Below, piece by piece: positions 1 through 5,883 of a stretch of 6,189 bases of DNA (positions are counted from its first letter, which is position 1; the number at the start of each line of letters is the position of its first letter). The DNA is taken from contig JAICZB010000159.1 in NCBI GenBank assembly GCA_025933895.1, forward strand, positions 1 through 6,189, read 5' to 3'. A program made the position numbers and the translations under genes. Below the pieces are notes generated by a model. The model saw nothing but the letters and a program-made list of their open reading frames with translations. It made no database searches and had not been told where the DNA came from. Source of the DNA: Thermoleophilia bacterium (lineage in GTDB: Bacteria; Actinomycetota; Thermoleophilia; Gaiellales; Gaiellaceae).

Positions 1-197
1 CCCCAGTGGTCGAGATGGAAGTGCGTGATGACGATCGCGTCGAGGCGCGGCCAGGGCTCGAGCTTCCGCAGACGGGGCAGGACGCCCGGGCCGCAGTCGA
101 GCAGGATCCGCCGGCCGTCCCCCTCGACGAGGTAGCCCGACTGGGCACCGCCGGGGTTCGGCCAGGCGGGGGAGCAGCCGACGACATGGACGCGCAC
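1..197 (-). CDS. MBL-fold metallo-hydrolase, N-terminal part (truncated by window edge)
   Basis: The first 65 residues of a metallo-beta-lactamase-fold hydrolase are visible. The frame begins VRVHVVGCSPAWPNPGG, continues to GYLVEGDGRRILLDCGPG, and reaches the metal-binding HxHxDH motif as THFHLDHW (H59, H61, D63, H64), which ligates two metal ions in this superfamily. The GTG start at 197 is chosen because a GAGGA Shine-Dalgarno (minus strand, 205-209) lies 7 nt upstream. There is no in-frame ATG further upstream. The opening (V-x-V-x-GCS followed by a Gly/Ser-GYL block and an early HxHxDH) resembles the Rv1339-like/RNase Z-like branch, whose mycobacterial member is a cAMP phosphodiesterase. 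The branch assignment is from memory of the family and rests on the N-terminus only. No signal peptide is seen, so it is probably cytoplasmic. It is divergent from a cyclic-nucleotide-binding protein 49 bp away. Confidence 0.85.
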   Translation of the reverse strand, partial: MRVHVVGCSPAWPNPGGAQSGYLVEGDGRRILLDCGPGVLPRLRKLEPWPRLDAIVITHFHLDHW

Positions 198-246
198 GCG
201 CGTATCCTCGCTGGACCCGGCGGGACTCGCATGGAGAAGCGCAGCT
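198..246. promoter_or_regulatory. Divergent start region between MBL hydrolase and cyclic-nucleotide-binding gene
   Basis: This 49-bp gap carries both translation initiation signals: GAGGA for the leftward gene (205-209 on the minus strand) and GGAGAAG for the rightward gene (233-239, 8 nt before GTG 247). A TATAAC hexamer at 250-255, just inside the rightward frame, could be a -10 box giving a leaderless transcript starting at the in-frame GTG at 262. No convincing -35 box and no CRP-like TGTGA-N6-TCACA operator is seen. Confidence 0.4.
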
Positions 247-657
247 GTGTATAACTGCGCCGTGGCCGGAGTCTCCCCAGACGTGCTGAGGAAGGTCCCG
301 CTCTTCGCGGACCTCGACAACCGCGAGCTCGGCCAGATCGCGAGCAGCATGCGCGAGCGCCGCTTCAGCCCGGGCGACGTCGTTACGCAGGAGGGATCCG
401 GCGGCGTCGGCTTCTTCGTCGTCGAGGAGGGCGAGGCCGAGGTGGACGTCGGCGGCGAGTCGAGAGGCTCGATCGGCCCGGGCGACTACTTCGGCGAGAT
501 CGCGCTCATCAACGAGTCGCCACGGACGGCCACGCTGACGGCCAAGACCGACATGCTCTGCTACGGCATGACGCCGTGGGACTTCCGGCCGCTCGTGGAG
601 AGCAACTCGGCAATCGCCTGGAAGCTCCTCACGGCGATGGCCGAGAAGATGAAATAG
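247..657 (+). CDS. Stand-alone cyclic nucleotide-binding domain protein
   Basis: This 136-residue protein is almost entirely one cyclic-nucleotide-binding (cNMP/CRP-type) beta-roll. It opens with the usual VPLFADLDNREL helix, then a GDVV-QEG turn, and has the phosphate-binding cassette GDYFGEIALINESPRTATL. In this family the Glu of FGE contacts the ribose and the Arg of PRTAT contacts the cyclic phosphate; both are present, so ligand binding is likely intact. The C-terminal helix ends at EKMK and there is no helix-turn-helix, so it is not a complete CRP transcription factor. It probably works through a partner or as a ligand sink. GTG 247 is preferred because of the GGAGAAG site 8 nt upstream. 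GTG 262 is the alternative if the TATAAC at 250-255 makes a leaderless mRNA. It is convergent with the NlpC gene, with 13 bp between the stops. The choice between cAMP and cGMP cannot be read from the sequence. Confidence 0.9.
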   Translation: MYNCAVAGVSPDVLRKVPLFADLDNRELGQIASSMRERRFSPGDVVTQEGSGGVGFFVVEEGEAEVDVGGESRGSIGPGDYFGEIALINESPRTATLTAKTDMLCYGMTPWDFRPLVESNSAIAWKLLTAMAEKMK

Positions 658-664
658 GCGCTGT

Positions 665-678
665 GCGGCGCTAGCCGC
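665..678. terminator. Short GC hairpin between convergent genes (weak)
   Basis: GCGGC (665-669) pairs with GCCGC (674-678) across a 4-nt loop in the gap between the convergent CNB and NlpC genes, overlapping the NlpC stop codon. The stem is only 5 bp and has no T-run on either side, so a role as a bidirectional terminator is only a possibility. Confidence 0.2.
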
Positions 679-1219
679 CGTGTCGCAATCGACGGGCGCC
701 GTAGTAGCTCCCGTACTCGTGCATCGTCGAGATGCGAACGCGGCTGCCGGTGTGCGGCGCGTCGATGAAGCGGCCGCTGCCGGCGTAGATGCCGACGTGG
801 CCGGCGCCGTAGAAGAAGACGAGGTCGCCCGGCCGGAGGAACCGGCGCCCGATCCGGTGGCCGTGCGCGAGATCCGCCCAGCTCGAATGTGGAAGGGCGA
901 TCCCGAAGTGTCCGTAGACGAAACGGACGAGGCCCGAGCAGTCGAAGCCCGTCCGCGGACTCGAGCCTCCGTAGCTGTAGGGGGTGCCCAGGAAGTGGCG
1001 GGCATATGCGACGACGCGGTTGCCGAAGATCCGCGCCGCGACGTCCGGACTGCGGGACATGAAGTGGCGCCGGTGCTCGGGCTTCGGGACGAGCTTCACC
1101 GGGTGGGCGCCGTGCCGCTTCGTCGGCCGCGTCGCGTGTCCCTGCAGCGGGCGCATCAGCGCCAGCACCAGCGTGCCGGCGACGGCGAGCAGCAGTATGA
1201 GAAGGCGAATGGGCCGCAT
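671..1219 (-). CDS. NlpC/P60 family cell-wall peptidase, membrane-anchored or secreted
   Basis: This 182-residue protein starts at ATG 1219 (MRPIRLLILL). The open frame runs further upstream, but the segment before this ATG shows no signal-like feature, whereas the protein from here opens with a positively charged signal or anchor (hydrophobic residues about 4-22). A basic linker (about 25-55) follows, then an NlpC/P60 domain (about 65-180). The catalytic Cys is C94 in GFDCSGLVRFVY and the catalytic His is H141 in GHVGIY. Twelve residues after that His, where Spr has His and RipA has Glu, this protein has D153 (FIDAP), so the third catalytic residue is probably acidic. LRPGDLVFF is the typical pre-His strand. 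The family cleaves gamma-D-Glu-diaminopimelate or similar stem-peptide bonds outside the membrane, in wall remodelling. No SH3, LysM or other wall-binding domain is present. The nearest Shine-Dalgarno, GGGAG, is 12 nt upstream, which is rather far. Confidence 0.9.
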   Translation of the reverse strand: MRPIRLLILLLAVAGTLVLALMRPLQGHATRPTKRHGAHPVKLVPKPEHRRHFMSRSPDVAARIFGNRVVAYARHFLGTPYSYGGSSPRTGFDCSGLVRFVYGHFGIALPHSSWADLAHGHRIGRRFLRPGDLVFFYGAGHVGIYAGSGRFIDAPHTGSRVRISTMHEYGSYYGARRLRHGG

Positions 1220-1319
1220 GGAAACTGAGAACTCCCGTCGATGGGCGCGGCCGTCGCAGAGTGCGGCCGCTCGCTTTCGGCGTGGACGGCAGCCAAGCAC
1301 ATGAACCCGCGGCGTGTCT

Positions 1320-1333
1320 CACCCGAACGGGTG
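1320..1333. repeat. Second short palindrome (CACCCG-AA-CGGGTG)
   Basis: This is a 6-bp inverted repeat with a 2-nt centre, lying 4 bp from the stronger hairpin at 1338-1364. On the minus strand it follows that hairpin, giving two tandem stem-loops in the SCO-NlpC gap. The rest of the gap (1220-1319) shows no clear -35/-10 pair for the NlpC gene. Confidence 0.4.
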
Positions 1334-1337
1334 GGTG

Positions 1338-1364
1338 TGCGCCAACTTCCGGCAAGTTGGCGCA
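1338..1364. terminator. Perfect 11-bp inverted repeat downstream of the SCO gene
   Basis: Arms TGCGCCAACTT (1338-1348) and AAGTTGGCGCA (1354-1364) are perfect reverse complements around a 5-nt loop, CCGGC. On the minus strand the hairpin begins 31 nt after the SCO stop codon, where a factor-independent terminator would sit. No U-run follows, as is common in high-GC actinobacteria. It also lies 119-145 bp upstream of the NlpC start, so it could instead be an operator or an mRNA element in the NlpC leader. Confidence 0.5.
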
Positions 1365-1395
1365 GGTTCGGCGGGAAATCCTTACAGCTGTCTGC

Positions 1396-2559
1396 TCAGC
1401 GCTTCGCCCGCGCGAGTGCGGCATGCACTTTCGCGAGCAGTTGCGGCAGGGTCGGCCAGCCCTTCGCGGCGAGGTCCTCGTAGAAGAGGAACCGGCCCGA
1501 GCCGGAGACGAGCTCGAGCCAGGGCGAGTCCTGCACGCGGTAGCCGTCGGCGATCCGGCCGCTGACGTCGACGGCGATGGGATACGACAGAGGCTGCGAC
1601 AGATCGTGCAGGAAGCGCGGGAGAGCCTGGGGTGAAGCCTCGACGCCGGCCTCGTCGATCGCGACGAGGGGCGGCAGCCCTTTCCGCTCGGCCGTGGCCC
1701 GGTAGCCGTTCAGCGCCTGGAGCTGCGCGCGCAGGTCGGTGACCTCGGTCTCCCAGGTGTCGAAGAAGAGGACGAGGTGCGGGCCGGACCCGGGTCCGAG
1801 CCGGACGCTGCCGCCTCCGGAGCGGGGCAGCGTGGCGCGTTGCTTCGGGCCGATGAGGCCGATCCTGGCAAGCGACTCGCCGCCGTGCAGGCGCGGGTGG
1901 CCGGGGAGGAGGGCAGCGATGCTCTGCGCGAGCTCGTAGCCGAGCTGGTCGACGCTCGAGTACGCCATCGCCGTCTCGAAGAGGCGGGATTCGCGGCCGC
2001 GGGCGTCGATCACATACGTCGCGGGCGTATGGTCGATCTCGCCGTTGCGGACGGCCGCGTCGATGCCGTAGGCGCGCCACACGCGCCTCAGCTCCGCCGG
2101 CGAGCCGGTCAGGAAGCGCCACTTGTGCGTCATCCCGTGTGCGCGCGAGTAGGCCCGGACCCACTTGACCTGCGTCGCCTCCGGGTTGGCGCCGACTCCG
2201 AGCAGCTCGACCCGGGAGGCCGCGGGGCCGAGCAGCTCCTTCGCGCGCAGCAGCGCGGTCGTCGTGAGCGGGCAGATCGTCGTGCATTCCGGGTCGTTGA
2301 ACGAGAGGACGACGACCTTGCCGCGCAGCGAGCCCAGCGAGAGTCGCTTGCCGAACTGGTCGGTCAGCGTGAATCCAGGCGCCGCGGCGTCGAGCCTCAT
2401 GCCGGGATCGAGCCGCGGATTCCGGTTCGCTGCCTCCGGCCCCATCGAGACGGGACGCGCAGGGGAGCTGGAGGAGCGGGCGATCGCGATCGCGGCGCCG
2501 AGGCCGACGCCGAGGGCGAGCGCGACTCCCAGGACGATCACTTGCAGCCGGCGGGACAC
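1396..2559 (-). CDS. SCO/SenC-like copper-binding protein fused to a cysteine-less thioredoxin-like domain
   Basis: From GTG 2559 the protein is 387 residues. An N-terminal membrane anchor (about 5-27, LQVIVLGVALALGVGLGAA) and a Ser/Pro linker lead to a SCO1/SenC thioredoxin fold (about 55-215). That fold has APGFTLTDQFGK, the CxxxC metal site C92-TTI-C96-P, and the distal ligand His H177 in IDHTPATYVID. The family loads or reduces the CuA centre of cytochrome oxidase, or acts as a copper-dependent thiol reductase outside the membrane. A second domain (about 260-385, LVLFFDTW then SGRIADGYRVQDSPWLELV) has a thioredoxin-like layout, but WETEV replaces the usual WCxxC, so it has no active-site cysteines. 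The GTG start was chosen because it puts the anchor at the N-terminus; the Shine-Dalgarno is weak. An upstream Ser/Arg-rich extension in the same frame lies over pepF and is judged an artefact. No oxidase genes are in view. Confidence 0.85.
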   Translation of the reverse strand: MSRRLQVIVLGVALALGVGLGAAIAIARSSSSPARPVSMGPEAANRNPRLDPGMRLDAAAPGFTLTDQFGKRLSLGSLRGKVVVLSFNDPECTTICPLTTTALLRAKELLGPAASRVELLGVGANPEATQVKWVRAYSRAHGMTHKWRFLTGSPAELRRVWRAYGIDAAVRNGEIDHTPATYVIDARGRESRLFETAMAYSSVDQLGYELAQSIAALLPGHPRLHGGESLARIGLIGPKQRATLPRSGGGSVRLGPGSGPHLVLFFDTWETEVTDLRAQLQALNGYRATAERKGLPPLVAIDEAGVEASPQALPRFLHDLSQPLSYPIAVDVSGRIADGYRVQDSPWLELVSGSGRFLFYEDLAAKGWPTLPQLLAKVHAALARAKR

Positions 2560-2608
2560 TCCGGACCAGTATGGCAGCGCGTCGAAGGGCCAGATACGCT
2601 CTCCGGCC
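2560..2608. promoter_or_regulatory. Divergent promoter region, SCO and pepF
   Basis: This 49-bp gap separates two divergent starts. A TACGCT hexamer at 2595-2600 fits the TANNNT -10 pattern and ends 8 nt before the pepF GTG, and the only purine-rich run, GAAGGG (2584-2589), is 19 nt away. pepF may therefore be transcribed without a leader. No good -35 box is visible for either gene. Confidence 0.35.
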
Positions 2609-4408
2609 GTGGCCGTCAGCTCCTCCCTCAGTGCCACCGGGGTTCGTTGGGATCTGAGCGATCTCGAGCCGGACGCCGAGCAGGCGCGCCGCGACTGGGA
2701 CGATCTGCTCGCGAGAGCGCGCGACTTCGCAGAGCGACGGCGCGGCACGGTCGGCGCGGCGGGCGCGGAGGGGCTGCGCGAGCTGCTCGACGAGCTCGAC
2801 GAGCTCACGCAGGACATCTCCCGCGTCCACTTCTATGCGACGGCGCGCGAGCACACCGACGCGACGGACAGCGAGACCAACGACCTCGCGACGCTGGCGC
2901 GCGACCGGGCGGCCGACCTCGAGAGCCTCCTCCTGTTCGTCGAGCTCGAGTGGCTCGCCCTCGAGGACGCCGAGGCCGACGCGCTGCTGGAAGCCGCCGA
3001 GCTCGAGCCGTACCGGCACCGGCTGCGGGTCGCGCGCGAGGAGAAGCCGTACGTCCTGCCCGAAGGCGAGGAGCAGGCGCTCAATGCGCGCCGGCCCGCG
3101 ATCTCGGCGTGGGAGTCGCTCCACGGCCGCCAGCTCGCGACGCTGACCGTCGAGTTCGACGGCGGCGACGGGCCGGAGCCGCACACGATCGACCGACTCC
3201 TCTCCTACGTCCACCACCCCGACCGCGAGTTGCGGCTCGCGGCACTCGCCGTCCTCTACGGCGCGCTGGAGGGCGTGGCGGACGTGCAGGCAGCGTGCTA
3301 CGACGCGCTCGTCGGCGACCGGCTCTCGATCGATCGCCTGCGCGGGATCCCCGATCCGATGTGGCCGACGAACCAGCGCAACGAGCTCGACGGGGACGTG
3401 GTCGAGGCGATGATGCGCGCGATCGAGGAGCACTACCTGCTCGGACGCCGCTGGTTCGTCCGCAAGGCGGAGGTGCTCGGTCTCGACCGGCTCCAGCTTG
3501 CCGACCAGTACGCGCCGGTCGGCAGCGACCGCCGGGTGGAGTGGACCGAGGCGGTGGCGATGGTCGACGACTCGCTCCGCGACTTCGACCCGCGACTCGG
3601 CGACATCTTCCGAACCTGCGTCGACCGCGGGCACGTCGACGCGGAGCCGCGTCCCGGCAAGGTCGGAGGCGCGTACTGCAACTCGGTCTCGAAGACCGTC
3701 TTCCCGTTCGTGCTCCTCAACTACACCGACCAGCTTCGCGACGTCGTCACGCTCGCGCACGAGTTCGGCCACGCCGTTCACGGGACGCTCTCGCTCGAGC
3801 GGCAGGCGTACCGCTCGTACCACACGGGCCTCGCGCTCGCCGAGGTGCCGTCGACGTTCGCGCAGCTTCTCGCCGTCGAGCGGCTGATCGACCTGGAGGA
3901 GGATCCGGCGACGCGCGTCATGCTCCTCGCCGACCGCGCCGAGGGAGCGATGGCCTCGATCTTCCGCCAGACGATGATGGCGCGGTTCGAGGGGCACGCC
4001 TACGCGGCCCGCGGCGAAGGGAAGGCGCTCACCAGCGAGCGGCTCTCCGGCATGTGGATCGAGGAGAACGAGCGCTACTACGACGACTCGATCCAGCTGC
4101 CCGACGGGTACCGGCTCGGCTGGTCGTACATCCCGCACTTCATCCACGTCCGCTTCTACACGTACGCCTACGCGTTCGCACATCTCGTCGCCTTCTCGCT
4201 CGCGGCGCGATACCGCGAGGACCCGGAGCGGTTCGCGCCGGCCTATCTCGAGTTCCTCGCCAGCGGCGCCTCGCGCTCGCCGCAGGAGCTGCTCGCGCCG
4301 CTCGGCGTCGACCTCCGGGATCCCCAGACATGGGCTCACGCCTTCGCCGAATTCGACCGCTGCGTGACGGAAGCCGAAGCAGGCGTCGACGAGCTCGACG
4401 CGGCCTAG
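2609..4408 (+). CDS. pepF: Oligoendopeptidase F, M3 family zinc metallopeptidase
   Basis: At 599 residues this matches the usual PepF length of about 600. An all-helical N-terminal region (about 1-195, starting VRWDLSDLEPDAE) includes the SAWESLHGRQLATLTVEF segment typical of the oligopeptidase F N-domain. The M3 catalytic domain carries GGAYCNS (353-359) and the zinc motif HEFGH (H384, E385 catalytic, H388), with E412 in LAEVPSTF as third zinc ligand. IPHF near 508-511 with a following FYTYAY segment (516-521) supplies the conserved His/Tyr side chains. The enzyme degrades short peptides in the cytoplasm, probably in peptide recycling. No signal peptide or membrane segment is present. GTG 2609 gives the standard N-terminus; the frame is open further upstream but lies over the divergent SCO gene. 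GC is very high (47 of 60 bases at 3121-3180). It is convergent with the radical SAM gene. Confidence 0.95.
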   Translation: MAVSSSLSATGVRWDLSDLEPDAEQARRDWDDLLARARDFAERRRGTVGAAGAEGLRELLDELDELTQDISRVHFYATAREHTDATDSETNDLATLARDRAADLESLLLFVELEWLALEDAEADALLEAAELEPYRHRLRVAREEKPYVLPEGEEQALNARRPAISAWESLHGRQLATLTVEFDGGDGPEPHTIDRLLSYVHHPDRELRLAALAVLYGALEGVADVQAACYDALVGDRLSIDRLRGIPDPMWPTNQRNELDGDVVEAMMRAIEEHYLLGRRWFVRKAEVLGLDRLQLADQYAPVGSDRRVEWTEAVAMVDDSLRDFDPRLGDIFRTCVDRGHVDAEPRPGKVGGAYCNSVSKTVFPFVLLNYTDQLRDVVTLAHEFGHAVHGTLSLERQAYRSYHTGLALAEVPSTFAQLLAVERLIDLEEDPATRVMLLADRAEGAMASIFRQTMMARFEGHAYAARGEGKALTSERLSGMWIEENERYYDDSIQLPDGYRLGWSYIPHFIHVRFYTYAYAFAHLVAFSLAARYREDPERFAPAYLEFLASGASRSPQELLAPLGVDLRDPQTWAHAFAEFDRCVTEAEAGVDELDAA

Positions 4409-4432
4409 CGCGAGGCGACTGGACGCTCGCGC
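4408..4432 (+). terminator. Candidate terminator hairpin after pepF
   Basis: GCGCGAG (4408-4414) pairs perfectly with CTCGCGC (4426-4432) around an 11-nt loop. The stem starts on the last base of the pepF stop codon. A short T-run (GTTTTC, 4447-4452) comes about 15 nt later, too far for a classic intrinsic terminator. The convergent layout with the next gene favours a terminator role. Confidence 0.45.
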
Positions 4433-4482
4433 ACTGCATCGGCGGCGTTTTCATTCCGGAACGCGGCGGGTGTCCGACGGCG

Positions 4483-5571
4483 CTAGCGACGCAGGAGACC
4501 GGTGTGCCGAAGCTCTGGAGCGGAGTTGGAAGTTGGGCTCGGCGCTCTCCGTATGCCGCGCACAAGCGCTCGGCCGGTTGCCTGCGCGGCACGCGCTATC
4601 GGGAGCAGGCCGGGGGAATACAGGGCGTTCTCGGCCGAGTCGAGGATCGGGCGCGGCGTTGCCGCCTCGAGCCTGGCTAGCCCTAGGCGCGCTGTCCCCA
4701 CGAGGCGAGGATGGACGAGGTCTTGGGTTGGCACCGCTTGTCGGGAACGGAAGTCCTTACGCCTGATTTGCGCGTGGGGGAAGAAGCGTCCGGCGGTTCC
4801 TAGGCAGTTGGTACAAGCTTGTGGCATCTCCGGTGATTGAAGGAATGCGAGTAGCCGCTCTGGAAACGACGGGTCATCGTCGATCTTGATGCCGTCGACA
4901 TGCTCAGCGCCATCCCTTAGTACCTTCGCGATGAAGTGGCTCTGCGGGCATCGGTAGAACCATCCATCAATCACGTTATGGCAGCGCCAGCGATGAACGA
5001 CGTTACAGGTCGTGAAGATCCGCCGCACAAGCTCATCGTCCTCGGTACCAGCCTCTGAATATGACTCCTGAAACTCATCTCGGACGTGGAACCGAAGCGC
5101 TACGCCGTGCTGCTTGGCCTTGGCCCTGCAGGCGTCCTGCGCCTCGGCACCAAGGTGTTGGCCCGGATATAGCGACACCTCGACGAGGTCGATCGACGAC
5201 CAGAATGCCGTGGTCATTCTTGGGAGCAAGCGGCCGTTTGTAATGACCCAGACCGAGTCGCAGATTGTAGAACGACGAATGGCATCGATGACCGATTCTA
5301 GATCCGGGTGTAGAAGCGGCTCGCCGCCGAGAACACGGACAGACTTCACGTGATAACAGCGAGCCAGAACGCTAAGGTCACGGTAGATCTTGGCGGGATC
5401 AACAAGGGATTTCGGAACGACCGGCGAGAGATGGCTGCAGGCGCGGCACGACAGGTTGCAATGCTCAGCGACGTTGATCTCAAGGCGTCGGTTCAGAATG
5501 CGGCCATCGACGACTCTATAACGGTCACCCCTTTGGAGATAGAAACGCTCGACCGACCTACGGATAGCCAT
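4483..5571 (-). CDS. Radical SAM protein with SPASM-like C-terminal cysteines, substrate unknown
   Basis: From ATG 5571 (MAIRRSVERF) the protein is 362 residues. Its CxxxCxxC [4Fe-4S]/SAM motif is C38-NLS-C42-RA-C45, in NVAEHCNLSCRACSHLSP. LGGEPLLHP (about 81-89) is the SAM-contacting GGE strand, ITNGR (110-114) follows, and SLYPG (about 133-137) is typical of this radical SAM branch. Later cysteines C189, C197, C208, C253 and C256 look like ligands of an auxiliary SPASM-like cluster. Proteins with this CNLxCxxCSH/GGEPLLHP pattern are often found near glycosyltransferases and surface-polysaccharide genes, but I know of no assigned reaction. The Arg/Pro-rich tail (about 290-362) has no recognised domain. 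AGGAG 4 nt upstream (or GAGG at 6 nt) supports this start over GTG 5601. GC is clearly lower than in pepF (31 of 60 bases at 4921-4980), consistent with horizontal acquisition. Confidence 0.88.
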   Translation of the reverse strand: MAIRRSVERFYLQRGDRYRVVDGRILNRRLEINVAEHCNLSCRACSHLSPVVPKSLVDPAKIYRDLSVLARCYHVKSVRVLGGEPLLHPDLESVIDAIRRSTICDSVWVITNGRLLPRMTTAFWSSIDLVEVSLYPGQHLGAEAQDACRAKAKQHGVALRFHVRDEFQESYSEAGTEDDELVRRIFTTCNVVHRWRCHNVIDGWFYRCPQSHFIAKVLRDGAEHVDGIKIDDDPSFPERLLAFLQSPEMPQACTNCLGTAGRFFPHAQIRRKDFRSRQAVPTQDLVHPRLVGTARLGLARLEAATPRPILDSAENALYSPGLLPIARAAQATGRALVRGIRRAPSPTSNSAPELRHTGLLRR

Positions 5572-5629
5572 GCGACTCCTCGCGCCGCCTAGCGCTGCCA
5601 CGCGCGCATGTGCAGCTTCCGAGTGACAC
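5558..5629 (-). CDS. Possible 23-residue upstream ORF overlapping the radical SAM start
   Basis: GTG at 5629 is preceded by a strong GGAGG Shine-Dalgarno (5638-5642) at 8 nt, better than the one in front of the radical SAM gene. The frame reads VSLGSCTCARG, continues through an Arg-rich stretch and ends GYP at TAG 5560-5558, so it runs across the radical SAM ATG by 14 nt in another frame. Possible roles are translational coupling, a leader peptide or, less likely, a Cys-containing substrate of the enzyme. Nothing but the initiation signal supports translation, and a promoter placed at 5626-5654 would exclude it. Confidence 0.2.
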   Translation of the reverse strand: MSLGSCTCARGSARRREESHGYP

Positions 5630-5654
5630 TAGTCAGTCCTCCACCCGAATACAA
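5626..5654 (-). promoter_or_regulatory. Candidate promoter for the radical SAM gene
   Basis: On the minus strand TTGTAT (5649-5654) and TAGTGT (5626-5631) are separated by exactly 17 bp. The -35 match is only 3 of 6, and the -10 fits the TANNNT form common in actinobacteria. The predicted start near 5619 leaves a leader of about 48 nt. The prediction is weak and conflicts with the small ORF starting at 5629. Confidence 0.3.
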
Positions 5655-5816
5655 GGAGATAACGCGGCCCAAAGCGATGTCTCCGACGTGCAAAAGACTG
5701 CGCGGCACCCTCCCTCACGAGCCGGGACGCGATCGACCTACTGCGCCGGCTGCTGCGACGACAGTTCAAATGCTTTCACGGCAGGTGAGAGACGCTGGCC
5801 CAGGCGAGCGATCAGT

Positions 5817-5876
5817 CGCAGCGAAGCCGGACAACCGCCCGCCGGAATCTCTGCGCGCGAAACGCAGATCGCTGCG
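5817..5876. repeat. Nested inverted repeats, three-way-junction-like fold
   Basis: CGCAGCGA (5817-5824) pairs with TCGCTGCG (5869-5876). Enclosed are a 6-bp hairpin, TCTGCG (5850-5855) with CGCAGA (5863-5868) and a 7-nt loop, abutting the outer right arm, and a weak CCGG/CCGG pairing (5827-5830 with 5842-5845). The nesting suggests a folded RNA or a protein-binding site upstream of the truncated gene at 5975. It matches no riboswitch class that I recognise. Confidence 0.4.
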
Positions 5877-5883
5877 GCCTCTG

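Noticed and set aside
1220..1395. c-di-AMP (ydaO) riboswitch upstream of the NlpC gene
   Set aside because: The context would suit it, but I could not identify the conserved sequence blocks by eye, so it is not annotated.
2560..2817. N-terminal extension of the SCO frame up to 2817
   Set aside because: It is Ser/Arg-rich low-complexity sequence lying over the pepF coding region, and would push the membrane anchor about 90 residues inward.
1382..4339. Very long minus-strand open frame (985 codons) across SCO and pepF
   Set aside because: It is antisense to the motif-verified pepF, is built of Arg/Ala/Pro/Val-rich repetitive translation and has no domain. It is a by-product of high-GC codon bias.
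1777..4680. Very long plus-strand open frame (967 codons)
   Set aside because: It overlaps SCO antisense and pepF in another frame, with low-complexity Arg/Ala/Gly composition and no recognisable domain.
5660..5786. Short frame ending DLLRRLLRRQFKCFHGR
   Set aside because: No start codon with a ribosome binding site and an upstream stop at about 5660; it looks amphipathic but cannot be supported as a gene remnant.
5755..5790. tRNA-like T-loop (GTTCAAATG) as a possible tRNA remnant or attachment site
   Set aside because: The flanking bases do not form a T-stem and no acceptor or anticodon arms are present.
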